From NCBI GenBank assembly GCA_040770625.1, contig JAXGIW010000001.1:372001-436000 (forward strand): a DNA stretch of 64,000 nt, in the 5' to 3' direction. Position 1 is the first letter of the stretch. Each line of letters opens with the position of its first letter. Under the pieces are notes generated by a model. That model was not told the DNA's origin. It did no database searches and saw only the letters and a program-made list of their open reading frames with translations. This DNA comes from 58-81 sp012729145. GTDB taxonomy: Bacteria; Synergistota; Synergistia; Synergistales; Thermovirgaceae. Below are positions 53,159 through 62,353 of the stretch, in pieces. A program made the translations under genes and the position numbers.

Positions 53159-55492
53159 TCAACAAACGTGAACGTCTTTCATCCATTCACCCTCCTCCCA
53201 GATGAGACCTAATCCTGGTTTGTAAAGCCCGTCGCCAGCCTGGATGCTGAAACCGTGAACCTCCTCGATATAACCCAGACCAATAAGCTTCTGCCAGAGG
53301 GGATAAGGAATGTTTACTGTAAAACGCTGTAGTTTACGCAACCGGGATTTGTTTGGTCCAAATTTTTTCAGTTCTTCTATGATCTCGCGGCTATCGCGCG
53401 TTCTGCCTTTATACCAGATTATGACCGGTTTCTGTTTCGTGTTGTCGATAAGGTTGAAATCACGTGAAAAGGTTCTGAACTGAAACTTGAACTCATCCGC
53501 TTCCTTTTTTAATCTCCTTTCGAAATCGGGCTTGTCCAGATCATTGATAGAAGCAAAATAATTTCTGAAATAATCCCTAAAAAGTTCCGGGCTTAGTTCA
53601 TTAACAGATTTGTTTCTAATGAGCGTCCTTGCTGCATCTTCTCCTTTTCTTAACAAACCTGGGGGAGCGGGTTTAGAAGGTGAAAAAACAACAACCTGAC
53701 CCATTTCCCCCTTGTAGCAAAGTTTGCCTTCACGGTTACACCTTCCAGCAGCCTGAGCGATAGAATCCATTCCGCTCATAGCTCTGTATACGACCGGAAA
53801 ATCAATATCTACTCCGGCCTCTACAAGCTGGGTGCTTATCACTTTTATTGGCACACTATCGGAAAGTTTTTTCTTAATATCAGAGATAACTTCACTTCGT
53901 TCTTCACCGCACATGAGAGCTGAAAGGTGAACGGTCCCTTCTGGCATTAATTTGTGAAGATCCCGGCAATCTCTTCTGGTGTTGACAATACAGAGAACTT
54001 GTTCGTAGCTGTTGAGTTCTTCTGAGATTTCTTTCCAGGTTGATACCATGTCCGGTTCGGGAAGTTTTATCTCTACGCGCTTCAGATCTTTGTAAAGAGA
54101 TTCTGGATCATCAATGATTTCAATGCATTCTGGAATCCCCTCGAATTTTGTCTGGCTGGAACCAACGGTTCCTGAAAAGGCAGGTTGAGTCGCAGTACAG
54201 AATAAAACCGTCACACCATAATCCTCTACCAAGACCTTGAGTACTGAAAGAATGGGCTTAAGGTACTCCGGCGGCAGCATCTGGGCTTCGTCAAGGATTA
54301 CTACGCTGTTAACCAGATTATGAAGCTTTCGACAGGAGGAGGGTTGGCTGGCAAAAAGCGATTCAAAGAGTTGAACATTTGTTGTTACGATTATCGGAGC
54401 ATCCCAGTTTTCTGAAGCGAGGCGATTCTTGGCCGTTTCATTTTCTGGATCAAGGTTGCTATGATGCTCGATGACAGCCCCTTCTCCGAAAAGATGTTCA
54501 TCTTTCCTCATGCTCAGAATTGATTCATCCATATCTGTACCATATTTCAACACTTTTGCCGTCTGCTCTATGATGCTTGTGAATGGTATTGCCATAATTA
54601 CACGCTTTTTCCCTTGCGAAAGGGCATGTTCCAAAGCAAAAGCCATGGAAGAAAGGGTCTTACCTCCACCTGTGGGGACTGTCAGAGAAAAAAAGCCGGG
54701 AGGAAGCGAGGATTTTTCACGACAGAGATCAAGAACCTCTTCTCTTTTCAGGTTGATAGGTGATTTGTTTGACTGGGAAACCTTCATATCCATGAAGGAA
54801 TCGAATCTCGCTTTCAGTTCAGATAGAGTAGGGTAGCCTTGGCGTTCTTCAGATTTTGCAGGATCCATGAATTCTTCTGTGTCAAGATAGTCTGCATCCA
54901 CCAGGCAAGAGAAAAGCATTCTAACCCAGATATGCTGATTTTCGTCTTTCTTGTTGCCTTCGCATTTTTTCTTAAAAACAGGGGTTGATTTGGGGAAGGA
55001 GGCTGAGAGGAACTTGAGGGTTTCAGGATTCTTTTTGATTTCGCCCAGCTCATCGGTTCGAAGAGTCCCATTTAGTGAGTCATAAATTCTGTTCTGTAAA
55101 TCACCCCCCGCATCATCGGGATACCAGTCTGTAAGTCCTGCGTGATGCCCTGCAATTGGGTAACCGAAAATACGAGCTATTGGATGAGCTTTGGAGAGGA
55201 TATCGAAAACATGTACAGCCCCGGCTGTGCTGTGGTTAATCTTCCCGGGCGCACTTTCAATATGAGCCTCCGGATCGTAACCCGATTTTACTCGAATATA
55301 TCTTTGCCAATTGGGATGGAATTTGCCAAGGTCATGCAAAAGACCTATAAAATATCCCCAATCGGAATTACCAAAGTCATCGGCAAATTTGGCCGCTCTT
55401 ATGGCAGTCCCTTCGAGATGATCAGAAAGATCCTGGGTAATCCATTCCCCTTTATCGTTCTGTTTGACATGAGCAATAAAGCTTTTCGTCAT
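53159..55492 (-). CDS. cas3: CRISPR-associated nuclease-helicase Cas3
   Basis: The protein has about 777 residues from the ATG at 55492 (GGAGG upstream; frame is open ten codons further). The N-terminal HD nuclease domain has LLHDLGKFHPNWQRY and AGHHAGLTDW. The superfamily 2 helicase domain has Walker A TVPTGGGKTLSS, the DEAQ box VILDEAQMLPPEYL, TATQPAF and the motif VI AAGRCNREGK. It degrades DNA marked by Cascade. First gene of the cas operon. Confidence 0.95.
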   Translation of the reverse strand: MTKSFIAHVKQNDKGEWITQDLSDHLEGTAIRAAKFADDFGNSDWGYFIGLLHDLGKFHPNWQRYIRVKSGYDPEAHIESAPGKINHSTAGAVHVFDILSKAHPIARIFGYPIAGHHAGLTDWYPDDAGGDLQNRIYDSLNGTLRTDELGEIKKNPETLKFLSASFPKSTPVFKKKCEGNKKDENQHIWVRMLFSCLVDADYLDTEEFMDPAKSEERQGYPTLSELKARFDSFMDMKVSQSNKSPINLKREEVLDLCREKSSLPPGFFSLTVPTGGGKTLSSMAFALEHALSQGKKRVIMAIPFTSIIEQTAKVLKYGTDMDESILSMRKDEHLFGEGAVIEHHSNLDPENETAKNRLASENWDAPIIVTTNVQLFESLFASQPSSCRKLHNLVNSVVILDEAQMLPPEYLKPILSVLKVLVEDYGVTVLFCTATQPAFSGTVGSSQTKFEGIPECIEIIDDPESLYKDLKRVEIKLPEPDMVSTWKEISEELNSYEQVLCIVNTRRDCRDLHKLMPEGTVHLSALMCGEERSEVISDIKKKLSDSVPIKVISTQLVEAGVDIDFPVVYRAMSGMDSIAQAAGRCNREGKLCYKGEMGQVVVFSPSKPAPPGLLRKGEDAARTLIRNKSVNELSPELFRDYFRNYFASINDLDKPDFERRLKKEADEFKFQFRTFSRDFNLIDNTKQKPVIIWYKGRTRDSREIIEELKKFGPNKSRLRKLQRFTVNIPYPLWQKLIGLGYIEEVHGFSIQAGDGLYKPGLGLIWEEGEWMKDVHVC

Positions 55493-55581
55493 CTCTTTAC
55501 AACCTCCAATAATAAATCCCATAAAAAGAATAGGGTTGTGAAAGACAAGATTAGAGCCAGGTCAAAGCTTGATTATTATGA

Positions 55582-55611
55582 ATAATACGATGGATATAAT
55601 GATCCTAACAA
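55582..55611 (-). promoter_or_regulatory. Candidate cas operon promoter
   Basis: On the minus strand TTGTTA (55606-55611) and TATTAT (55582-55587) with 18 bp between, about 90 bp upstream of the cas3 start. An overlapping TTGATA lies eight bases earlier. Match quality is moderate. Confidence 0.4.
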
Positions 55612-56130
55612 TATCAAGCGTCATTTTAGATGTGGTATCCCCACCAGGAAATTTTGACATTTTTCCAAATCTGATTCTTATCAAGCCAATCTCTTTGGTA
55701 TTCCAGAATTTTCCTTTTCTTTTTGCCAGTAAGGGTTAGAAGGTTGATTTCCTATGTTCGGCGGAAAGGACAATTTCTTCGAAGAATAATAAATCATTTC
55801 TCAATTATGTACATTAAATCGCCAGTCCAGGTGTTTTATAACATCTCATGCCCCAGGTTTTCCCTACCCCTTCACCACGTTCGGGGTACTTCGTCTGCGT
55901 CCTAACCTACGCTGGCGTTACGCCAGCTAGGTCACCTTGTCTGCGGTGAAAGATATGGGTTTTGCGTTGGAACCAGATTCCTCGTCGCTTCGTTTCTCGG
56001 AATGACAAGCAATGCCTTGATTTCTCGTCTCCCGTCTGACGTCTCACGGGGTTTAAGGTTTTCCTGCCTCCTGCAGCGTGGGTTTTGGTTCCCGAGTTAC
56101 AAGGCGTCCCGACAGCCTTATTTGCCATGA
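55612..56130. other. Intergenic region with repeat modules and a palindrome
   Basis: No gene is supported. It holds the palindrome at 55906-55931 (partner of 7606-7634), the phrase GTCTGCGGTGAAAGATATGG at 55939-55958 (near-repeat at 57274-57293), and AACCAGATTCCTCGTCGCTTC with GGAATGACAAGC. These phrases recur between genes in 7.4-8.0 and 56.8-57.3 kb. Confidence 0.55.
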
Positions 56131-56136
56131 TATAAT
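56128..56136 (+). promoter_or_regulatory. Extended -10 of the MazEF-type pair
   Basis: TGATATAAT at 56128-56136 is a perfect extended -10 (TGnTATAAT) 38 bp before the antitoxin ATG. No strong -35 is visible, which such promoters tolerate. Confidence 0.6.
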
Positions 56137-56173
56137 GCAAGCAGATAATGCTGTTGAAAGGAGACTGCTAGTC

Positions 56174-56401
56174 ATGAAGCGGACCGTGACGGTGAGAATG
56201 CCCGATGAGCTGCACGAAAGGTGCAGGAAGACGGCGAAACAACGCAAGGTAAGCATGAACGAACTCTTTCTGGAAAGCCTCACGGTTATGCTCGATTCCG
56301 CTGAGCAGCAGGCACTCTACGAGGCTTTCGGAAGAGTCGCCTCAGGATCGGATGTATCCTTCGCCCATAAGGCACAGAAGGAAGTGCTCGAGGATGAGTA
56401 A
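56174..56401 (+). CDS. Ribbon-helix-helix antitoxin (MazE/HicB-like Arc type)
   Basis: The protein has 75 residues from the ATG at 56174 (AAAGGAG upstream; the frame is open further but without a ribosome site). KRTVTVRMPDELHERCRKTAKQRKVSMNELF is an Arc/CopG-type DNA-binding domain with a toxin-binding C-terminus. It overlaps the downstream MazF-like gene by 8 bp. Confidence 0.82.
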   Translation: MKRTVTVRMPDELHERCRKTAKQRKVSMNELFLESLTVMLDSAEQQALYEAFGRVASGSDVSFAHKAQKEVLEDE

Positions 56402-56771
56402 TAACGATCCTTTTCGGGGGGATATATGGCTTGTGGACTGGAGCCCGTCACGAGGATCGGAGCAGTCGGGCATGCGTCCGGCTCTTGTCGTGCAGACCGA
56501 CGCTGCCAACCAGAACCCCGGGTATCCCAACGTCATTGTTGCGGCTATCAGCACAAAGGGGAAGGACGTTCCTTTCCATGTTCCGTTGACACCGGAAGGA
56601 TCGAACGGTCTTTCGGAGAATTCATGGTGTAAATGCGAACAGATCCTTACGATATCCAAAGATCGGCTCGCCAGACGTTTAGGCAGGATCGATGATCGGC
56701 AGATGCAGCGGATAGAGGATGCCCTGCGCATTGTCCTGGGATTGAAGCCTTCCAGTCGCAGTCCGAAGTGA
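56394..56771 (+). CDS. MazF/PemK family mRNA interferase toxin
   Basis: The protein has 125 residues from the ATG at 56394, inside the antitoxin gene. FRGDIWLVDWSPSRGSEQSGMRPALVVQTDAAN carries the conserved G-x-R-P-A-L-V-V-Q motif, followed by NVIVAAISTKGKDVPFHVPL and CEQILTISKDRLARRLGRI. This is the endoribonuclease fold of MazF. Fourth toxin-antitoxin pair in the window and adjacent to the cas locus. Confidence 0.87.
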   Translation: MSNNDPFRGDIWLVDWSPSRGSEQSGMRPALVVQTDAANQNPGYPNVIVAAISTKGKDVPFHVPLTPEGSNGLSENSWCKCEQILTISKDRLARRLGRIDDRQMQRIEDALRIVLGLKPSSRSPK

Positions 56772-57376
56772 TCCGCCTGGTTTTTTAACGCATCGGTGGT
56801 GGAAAAGACCGTAACTCGTAACTGGTTTTAATAAAACTCCCCAAAAAAGATCTACGGTTTCCCTACCCCATCCCTTTGGTCGTGGCACTTCGTCTCTTTT
56901 GCCTTCCTCTGTGCCCTCTGCGTCCCCTGCGGTGGAAAAGACCGTAACTCGTAACTCGAAAATTCAAAACCAGATCCCTCATCCCCCGGCTGGCGGATTC
57001 GGGATGACAGGTCAATTGCGTACCCTGTCGCTGCCCCTCGAGAATCTACTCGGGACTATGCGCTTGGGGCACCTTGTGAACGGTCAACACGAACGGAAAA
57101 CCTGAAACAAGGCGACAGGAAGATCAAATTCCAAACCATTTCACCGCAGAGGACACAGAGGGCCGCAGAGAGAGACAAAAGCGTTAATTGGGGGAACCCA
57201 CTTAAAAACCCTTTTCACCGCAGACAAGATCCCGAGGTGCTTTAACGAGGGGAGCGGTTCAATGAGGTACTGCGTCTGCGGTGGAAGATATGGGTTTTGA
57301 TTTTCCCTCTCACCTCTAACATCTAACTTCTCACGCCTTTATTTCTCTAAATCTTCATCTTGCCATCAGCATTTTT
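56772..57376. other. Non-coding repeat-rich stretch
   Basis: No gene. GGTGGAAAAGACCGTAACTC occurs at 56797-56816 and again at 56931-56950. TCACCGCAGAGGACACAGAG at about 57140-57159 faces an inverted, near-identical CCTCTGTGCCCTCTGCG at 56909. CTGCGGTGGAAGATATGGGT recurs from 55941. These phrases resemble widespread 'CACCGCAGAG' intergenic repeats; none is an intact mobile element. Confidence 0.55.
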
Positions 57377-57430
57377 GTTACAATGTTGTTACATTCGCGA
57401 TGAGATAGCGTTACATCCCATCTTTATACT
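57377..57430 (+). promoter_or_regulatory. Pho box and promoter of the pst operon
   Basis: GTTACAA at 57377, GTTACAT at 57388 and GTTACAT at 57410: starts 11 and 22 bp apart, all on one helix face. The TATACT -10 (57425-57430) follows the last copy by 8 bp, so the repeats replace the -35, the layout of PhoB-activated promoters. The cognate regulator is encoded at 61643. Confidence 0.75.
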
Positions 57431-57489
57431 TTCTTCCAGAAGACCCGGGATCCTGGTCCGGGATCAAATTTCAGGGAGGAATACAAAAG

Positions 57490-58302
57490 ATGAAGCGTAC
57501 CGGTGTTCTTCTGGCAGCAGTCCTTCTTCTCGGAGTATTTTCAGGCCAGGCACTGGCCGGACAGATTGTCGTAAACGGCTCCACCACCGTTCTCCCCATC
57601 GCCCAGGCAGCAGCGGAAGCTTTCATGGAAGCCCACCCCGACGTCAACATATCCATTTCCGGAGGCGGCAGCGGCAACGGCATCAAAGCCATCATCGACG
57701 GCACCACCGACATCGCCAACTCTTCCAGGTTCATCAAGCAGAGCGAAGTTGAAGCCGCCGTCAAGAACGGCGCCTACCCCGTGCCCTTCGCGGTGGCAGT
57801 GGACGCCATCATCCCGGTGGTCCACCCTTCCAACCCGGTTAAGGATCTCACCATTGAGCAGCTTCGCGACATCTACATGGGCAAGATCACCAACTGGAAG
57901 GAGCTCGGCGGAGCAGACCGGAAGATAGCCGCCGTGACCCGCGACACCAGTTCCGGCACCTTCGAGGTGTGGGAAGAGAAGGTCATGAACAAGGAGAAGA
58001 TCATGCCCCAGGCACAGGTTGTGGCCTCCAGCGGCGCAATGGCCCAGTCCGTGGCGGGCAACCCGGGTGCCGTCGGCTACATCGGGATCGGCTACCTGGA
58101 AAGCAGCACGAAGGCCGTAACCGTAAACGGCGTCGAAGGGAACGCGAAGAACGCCCTCAACGGTTCGTTCCCCGTTTCCAGGTACCTCTTCATGTTCACC
58201 CCGGGCTGGCCCGAGGGAGAGGTCATGGAGTTCATGAACTTCATCCTCAGCGACGCCGGGCAGAAGATAGTCGAGGAGTCGGGGTTCGTGCCCCTGAGGT
58301 AA
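57490..58302 (+). CDS. pstS: Phosphate ABC transporter substrate-binding protein PstS
   Basis: The protein has 270 residues. A signal peptide (about 1-23) precedes the PstS fold: VNGSTTVLPIAQAAAEAF (phosphate-binding loop), SGGGSGNGIKAIIDGTTDIANSS, AVDAIIPVVHPSNPV, TRDTSSGTFEVWEEKV and a C-terminal MFTPGWPEGEVMEFMNF. No lipobox Cys, so it is periplasmic and soluble. It is behind the Pho box; a hairpin terminator follows that should lower expression of the downstream genes relative to pstS. Confidence 0.95.
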   Translation: MKRTGVLLAAVLLLGVFSGQALAGQIVVNGSTTVLPIAQAAAEAFMEAHPDVNISISGGGSGNGIKAIIDGTTDIANSSRFIKQSEVEAAVKNGAYPVPFAVAVDAIIPVVHPSNPVKDLTIEQLRDIYMGKITNWKELGGADRKIAAVTRDTSSGTFEVWEEKVMNKEKIMPQAQVVASSGAMAQSVAGNPGAVGYIGIGYLESSTKAVTVNGVEGNAKNALNGSFPVSRYLFMFTPGWPEGEVMEFMNFILSDAGQKIVEESGFVPLR

Positions 58303-58324
58303 GAGACAGCTTTAACTGAAATTG

Positions 58325-58377
58325 CCACAGGGCCCGGACACCGCTTCCAGGCGGCAACGGGCCCTTGTGCGGTTTTT
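58325..58377 (+). terminator. Attenuating terminator between pstS and pstC
   Basis: GCCACAGGGCCCG (58325-58337) faces CGGGCCCTTGTGCGG (58356-58370) and TTTTT follows. The GCCACAGGGCCCG and CGGGCCCTTGTG arms pair almost fully. It sits in the 94-bp gap between the two genes and would leave pstS mRNA in excess. Confidence 0.75.
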
Positions 58378-58396
58378 AAAAAAGGAGGGCTGGACG

Positions 58397-59278
58397 TTGA
58401 GAACATCTCTCAAGGAGGACCGGATACCGCGTATAGCGGTGATGACCATCGCCTCGCTGGGCGTGGCCATAATGCTTTTCATACTTTACTCCCTTGTCCG
58501 CGACAGCATCCCCATCCTTGCGCACGTGACCCTTTCGGACCTCCTGTTCGGCACCCACTGGTACCCGACCTACGACCCGCCCGAGTTCGGTATGCTGCCC
58601 CTTATTGCCGGATCGGTCTCTGTAACGCTGCTGGCATCTCTGATCTCACTGCCCATAAGCCTTGCCCTCGCGGTGTTCCTTTCGGAGGTCTGCCCTGCCA
58701 CTCTCCGGGAGATACTCAAACCCGTCATAGAGATACTGGGCTTCTTCCCTTCGGTTGTGCTGGGTTTCATCGGCATGGTGGTCATCGCCCCGTGGATGGT
58801 GATGAACTTCAACATCATGACTGGGCTGAACCTTCTGAACGCCTCGGTCCTGATGGGGGTCATGATCATACCCATTGTAACGTCCCTGGCCGAGGACAGC
58901 CTGAACTCCGTCCCGAAGGACATTCGGGATGCGTCCTTTGCCCTTGGAGCGACGAGGCTGGAGACAATAACCAGGAGCGTTATTCCCGCCGCCCTCCCCG
59001 GGCTTATGACGGCCTCGCTGCTCGGGGTAATGAGGGCAATAGGGGAGACGATGGTGGTCCTTATGGCCGCCGGTGGAGCGGCGATGATCCCCCGCTCGAT
59101 AATGGACCCGGTGCGCCCCCTTACTTCGGCGATCGCGGCGGAGATGGGGGAGACTCCCTTCCGGTCCGATCACTACTTCGCCCTCTTTTTCGCCGGGCTG
59201 CTTCTCCTTTTGATGACCCTGGCCCTTAACATGACCGCCCTCTGGATAGAGAGCCGCGCCAAGAGGCTGCGTTCATGA
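58397..59278 (+). CDS. pstC: Phosphate ABC transporter permease PstC
   Basis: The protein has 293 residues from the TTG at 58397 behind AAAGGAGGG. A frame open to 58322 would include the terminator and is not believed. Six membrane helices, with IAPWMVMNF, the permease EAA-like loop FALGATRLETITRSVIPAALPGLMTASLLG and GETMVVLMAAG. Overlaps pstA by 4 bp (ATGA). Confidence 0.93.
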   Translation: MRTSLKEDRIPRIAVMTIASLGVAIMLFILYSLVRDSIPILAHVTLSDLLFGTHWYPTYDPPEFGMLPLIAGSVSVTLLASLISLPISLALAVFLSEVCPATLREILKPVIEILGFFPSVVLGFIGMVVIAPWMVMNFNIMTGLNLLNASVLMGVMIIPIVTSLAEDSLNSVPKDIRDASFALGATRLETITRSVIPAALPGLMTASLLGVMRAIGETMVVLMAAGGAAMIPRSIMDPVRPLTSAIAAEMGETPFRSDHYFALFFAGLLLLLMTLALNMTALWIESRAKRLRS

Positions 59279-60138
59279 GCGGGGCAAGGAAGTCGAAGGA
59301 CCGGACAGCCACCATAATGCTCTGGCTCGTCATGGCCCTGACCTGCGGGATGCTGGCCCTTATACTGGCGTTCCTGGTCTCCAAGGGGTGGAGCGTCCTC
59401 AGCTGGGAGTTCCTCACCAAAAAACCCAGGAGCATGATGACCGCAGGGGGGATATCCACACCGATAGTGGGGACCCTGCAGCTTGTGCTTGTCTCCATGG
59501 GCTTTGCCTTCCCCGTGGGGGTGTTCACCGCCGTTTACCTGGTGGAGTACGCCAGGGACGACTGGTTCACCCGGGCCCTGAGGCTGGCGGTCCGCAGCCT
59601 TGCGGGGGTGCCTTCGGTGGTGTTCGGGCTCTTCGGGCTTTCATTCTTCGTGATCTTCATGGGATTCGATCCGTCGCTGCTGTCGGCGGGGCTGACCCTG
59701 GGCTGCCTCGCCCTTCCCGTGATCGTCGGGGCCTCGGAGTCGGCATTGCTGGCCGTCCCCAGGGATTACCGGGACGCGTCCTACGCCCTGGGCGCGACCC
59801 AGTGGCAGACGATCAGGAAGGTGGTCCTCCCCGCGGCGTTCCCCTCGATAATCACGGGGGCAATACTCAGCGTGGGAAGGGTCGCGGGCGAGACGGCGCC
59901 GATAATATTCACGGGGGCGGCCTTTTTCGCCCCCAGGTTCGCAAAGAGCATATTCGACCAGGTGATGGCCCTTCCGTACCACGTCCTGATCCTGGCAACG
60001 GCGGGGACCAATATAGAGAAGACCAGGCCTATACAGTACGGCACCGTCCTGGTGCTGCTCTTTTTTGTCCTCGGGATGACCATGACGGGTGTTCTGTGGC
60101 GGGCAAGGCTCAGGATCCGCCAGCGGGCCCAGCGTTAG
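59275..60138 (+). CDS. pstA: Phosphate ABC transporter permease PstA
   Basis: The protein has 287 residues. About six membrane helices with GGISTPIVGTLQLVLVSMGFAFPVGVFTAVYLVEY, AVRSLAGVPSVVFGLFGLSFFV, SYALGATQWQTIRKVVLPAAFPSIITG and GETAPIIFTGAAFF, all standard for PstA. It partners PstC. The GTT-AGG gap to pstB is 18 bp. Confidence 0.94.
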   Translation: MSGARKSKDRTATIMLWLVMALTCGMLALILAFLVSKGWSVLSWEFLTKKPRSMMTAGGISTPIVGTLQLVLVSMGFAFPVGVFTAVYLVEYARDDWFTRALRLAVRSLAGVPSVVFGLFGLSFFVIFMGFDPSLLSAGLTLGCLALPVIVGASESALLAVPRDYRDASYALGATQWQTIRKVVLPAAFPSIITGAILSVGRVAGETAPIIFTGAAFFAPRFAKSIFDQVMALPYHVLILATAGTNIEKTRPIQYGTVLVLLFFVLGMTMTGVLWRARLRIRQRAQR

Positions 60139-60156
60139 GAACGGAAGGTGGTCTGA

Positions 60157-60915
60157 ATGGAAAAAGAAAAATTCTCCGTCCGGGATCTCGACCTGTATTA
60201 CGGGTCCAACAATGCCCTGAAGAAGATCAACCTGCAGATACCGGAAAGGGCCGTGACCGCCCTTATCGGCCCTTCGGGATGCGGGAAGAGCTCTTTCCTG
60301 AGGTGCCTGAACAGGATGAACGATTTCATCCCCGGCTGCAGCGTAAGTGGAAAGGTCGAGCTGGACGGCAGCGACATCTACGACGCGAATACAGACCTGA
60401 TAAACCTGAGGAGAAGGGTGGGAATGGTCTTCCAGCGCCCGAACCCCTTCCCCATGTCGATCTTCGACAATGTGGCCTACGGTCCCAGGCTCCACGGGGA
60501 CCGCGACCGGAACACCCTCCGGGACATTGTCGAGGAGAGCCTTCGGGTCTCCGCCCTCTGGGGTGAGGTGAGGGATATCCTCCACTCCCCGGCGCTGGCC
60601 CTTTCAGGCGGCCAGCAGCAGCGCCTCTGCATAGCAAGAGCAGTGGCGGTGCAGCCCGAGGTGCTTCTCATGGACGAACCTACGTCTGCCCTGGACCCGA
60701 TGGCGACGGCCCGGATAGAGGAACTCGTCCGGGAATTGAGAACGCGCTACACTGTAGTGATAGTTACCCATAACATGCAGCAGGCGGCCCGCATCTCCGA
60801 CACGACGGACTTCTTCCTGTCGGGGGAGATGGTGGAGTCGGGCCCGACACAGCAGATGTTCACATCACCCAGGGACAAGAGGACCGAGGATTATATCACC
60901 GGCCGGTTCGGCTAG
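60157..60915 (+). CDS. pstB: Phosphate ABC transporter ATPase PstB
   Basis: The protein has 252 residues, full length. Walker A GPSGCGKSS, the PstB-typical RCLNRMNDFIPG, Q-loop MVFQRPNPFPMSIFDNVAYGPRLHG, signature LSGGQQQRLCIARA, Walker B VLLMDEPTSALD and switch IVTHNMQQAARISD. Energises Pst uptake. Confidence 0.96.
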   Translation: MEKEKFSVRDLDLYYGSNNALKKINLQIPERAVTALIGPSGCGKSSFLRCLNRMNDFIPGCSVSGKVELDGSDIYDANTDLINLRRRVGMVFQRPNPFPMSIFDNVAYGPRLHGDRDRNTLRDIVEESLRVSALWGEVRDILHSPALALSGGQQQRLCIARAVAVQPEVLLMDEPTSALDPMATARIEELVRELRTRYTVVIVTHNMQQAARISDTTDFFLSGEMVESGPTQQMFTSPRDKRTEDYITGRFG

Positions 60916-60937
60916 AACGGTCAAGGAGTTGAGAGAA

Positions 60938-61639
60938 ATGGCGAACAGTCTTACAGGACGCAAGGAGTTCGATGAAAGTCTTCTCCGCATAGAGCAGAAT
61001 CTTCTGAAACTGGGCTCCCTGGCCGAGGAGGCCATTTCCGGGGCGATCTGGGCGCTGCAGAAGCAGGATGACGCCCTGGCCCTGAAGGTTATCGAGGGTG
61101 ACGACGTTCTGGACGACCTCACCCAGGAGATAAACGAACAGGCCCTTATGATGATAGCCCGCTTCCAGCCCGTGGCGCTGGACCTCCGTACCATTTCGTC
61201 CATTCTCCACATGTCCACCGACCTCGAGAGGATCGGGGATCTTGGAAGCGGTGTGGCGAAGGTGGCAAGGAAGATATTCCACGAGCCTCTCATCAAACCC
61301 CTGATCGACATACCGCGGATGGGGGAGAGGATCAGGGAGATGGTCGACGGGGCCCTCAAGGCCTTCATGAACAGGGACTGTGCCCTGGCACGGGAGGTCT
61401 GTGCCATGGACGACGAGGTGGACGACCTCGACCGGCAGATCTTCAGGGAACTGCTGATGCTGATGATGCAGAACCCCAGGAACATAGAGCAGGCCACCCA
61501 CCTGATACTGATATCGAGGAACCTGGAGAGGGCCGGCGACCACGTAACCAACCTGTGCGAACACATTGTCTACATGACCACCGGCACCTTCATAAAGGCC
61601 GGAGATTTCAGGAGGCCCCATGAAGGGAAGAACGAATAG
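60938..61639 (+). CDS. phoU: Phosphate signalling protein PhoU
   Basis: The protein has 233 residues from the ATG at 60938 (AAGGAG upstream; an in-frame TTG at 60929 is within the ribosome site). Two PhoU repeats: FDESLLRIEQNLLKLGSLAEEAI...RFQPVALDLRTISSILHMSTDLERIGDLG and the second with MMQNPRNIEQATHLILISRNLERAGDHVTNLCEHIVYM. The repeats carry the usual E/DxxxD metal motifs. PhoU links PstB to PhoR inhibition. Confidence 0.94.
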   Translation: MANSLTGRKEFDESLLRIEQNLLKLGSLAEEAISGAIWALQKQDDALALKVIEGDDVLDDLTQEINEQALMMIARFQPVALDLRTISSILHMSTDLERIGDLGSGVAKVARKIFHEPLIKPLIDIPRMGERIREMVDGALKAFMNRDCALAREVCAMDDEVDDLDRQIFRELLMLMMQNPRNIEQATHLILISRNLERAGDHVTNLCEHIVYMTTGTFIKAGDFRRPHEGKNE

Positions 61640-61642
61640 ACC

Positions 61643-62353
61643 ATGGTAGAGAGGATCCTTCTCGTCGAGGACGAAAAGACCATATCGGAACTGGTCGCTG
61701 AGAGCCTCAAAAGAAGGGGCTACCTGGTGGAGACGGCCTTTGACGGAGACACGGGGCTTTTTGCGGTCGAGACATCACTTCCCGACCTGGTGATCCTGGA
61801 CGTGATGCTTCCGGGAATGGACGGCTGGGAGGTCTGCAGGCGTATCCGCGAGAACCCTGCCACCAGGAAGATCCCGGTTTTGATGCTGACCGCCAGGCGG
61901 GAGGAACGCGACCTCCTTGCGGGCTTCGACGTGGGAGCCGACGACTACATGAAGAAACCCTTCTCGGTGAACGAACTGGCCGCCAGGGTCGGATCGCTCC
62001 TGCGAAGAGCCGGGGCCAAGTCCCCTGCGGAGAGGGTCATCAGGTCCGGGCGACTTTCCGTCGACCTGGAGAGGGGCGAGGCTTTCCTGAGCGGAACACC
62101 GCTGGACCTCACATCCACCGAGTTCAAACTCCTGGAGGTACTGGCGGAGAACAGGGGAAGGATAGTATCACGGGACACACTCCTGGCCAGGGTCTGGGGT
62201 TATTCGGCGGCCGACACCCGCACTGTGGATATGCACGTCTTCAGGCTCAGAAGAAAGATAGAGGAAGACCCGGAAAACCCGGGGATCCTGCTTACCGTCA
62301 GGGGACGGGGATTCAGGCTCCAGGAGGAAGGTGAGGCGGATGAGAACCCTTAA
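61643..62353 (+). CDS. phoB: PhoB-type response regulator
   Basis: The protein has 236 residues. Receiver domain (1-120) with acidic pocket EDEK, phosphoacceptor Asp in DLVILDVMLPGMDGWE (about D52), Thr in MLTARREERD and Lys in DDYMKKPFSVNELAARV. The OmpR/PhoB winged-helix (about 130-230) has LDLTSTEFKLLEVLAENRGRIVSRDTLLARVWGY and VDMHVFRLRRKIEEDP. Probably binds the Pho box at 57377. Overlaps phoR by 14 bp. Confidence 0.93.
   Translation: MVERILLVEDEKTISELVAESLKRRGYLVETAFDGDTGLFAVETSLPDLVILDVMLPGMDGWEVCRRIRENPATRKIPVLMLTARREERDLLAGFDVGADDYMKKPFSVNELAARVGSLLRRAGAKSPAERVIRSGRLSVDLERGEAFLSGTPLDLTSTEFKLLEVLAENRGRIVSRDTLLARVWGYSAADTRTVDMHVFRLRRKIEEDPENPGILLTVRGRGFRLQEEGEADENP

Noticed and set aside
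58322..58396. N-terminal extension of PstC to 58322
   Set aside because: It would translate through the pstS terminator hairpin; a TTG at 58397 has an excellent ribosome site.
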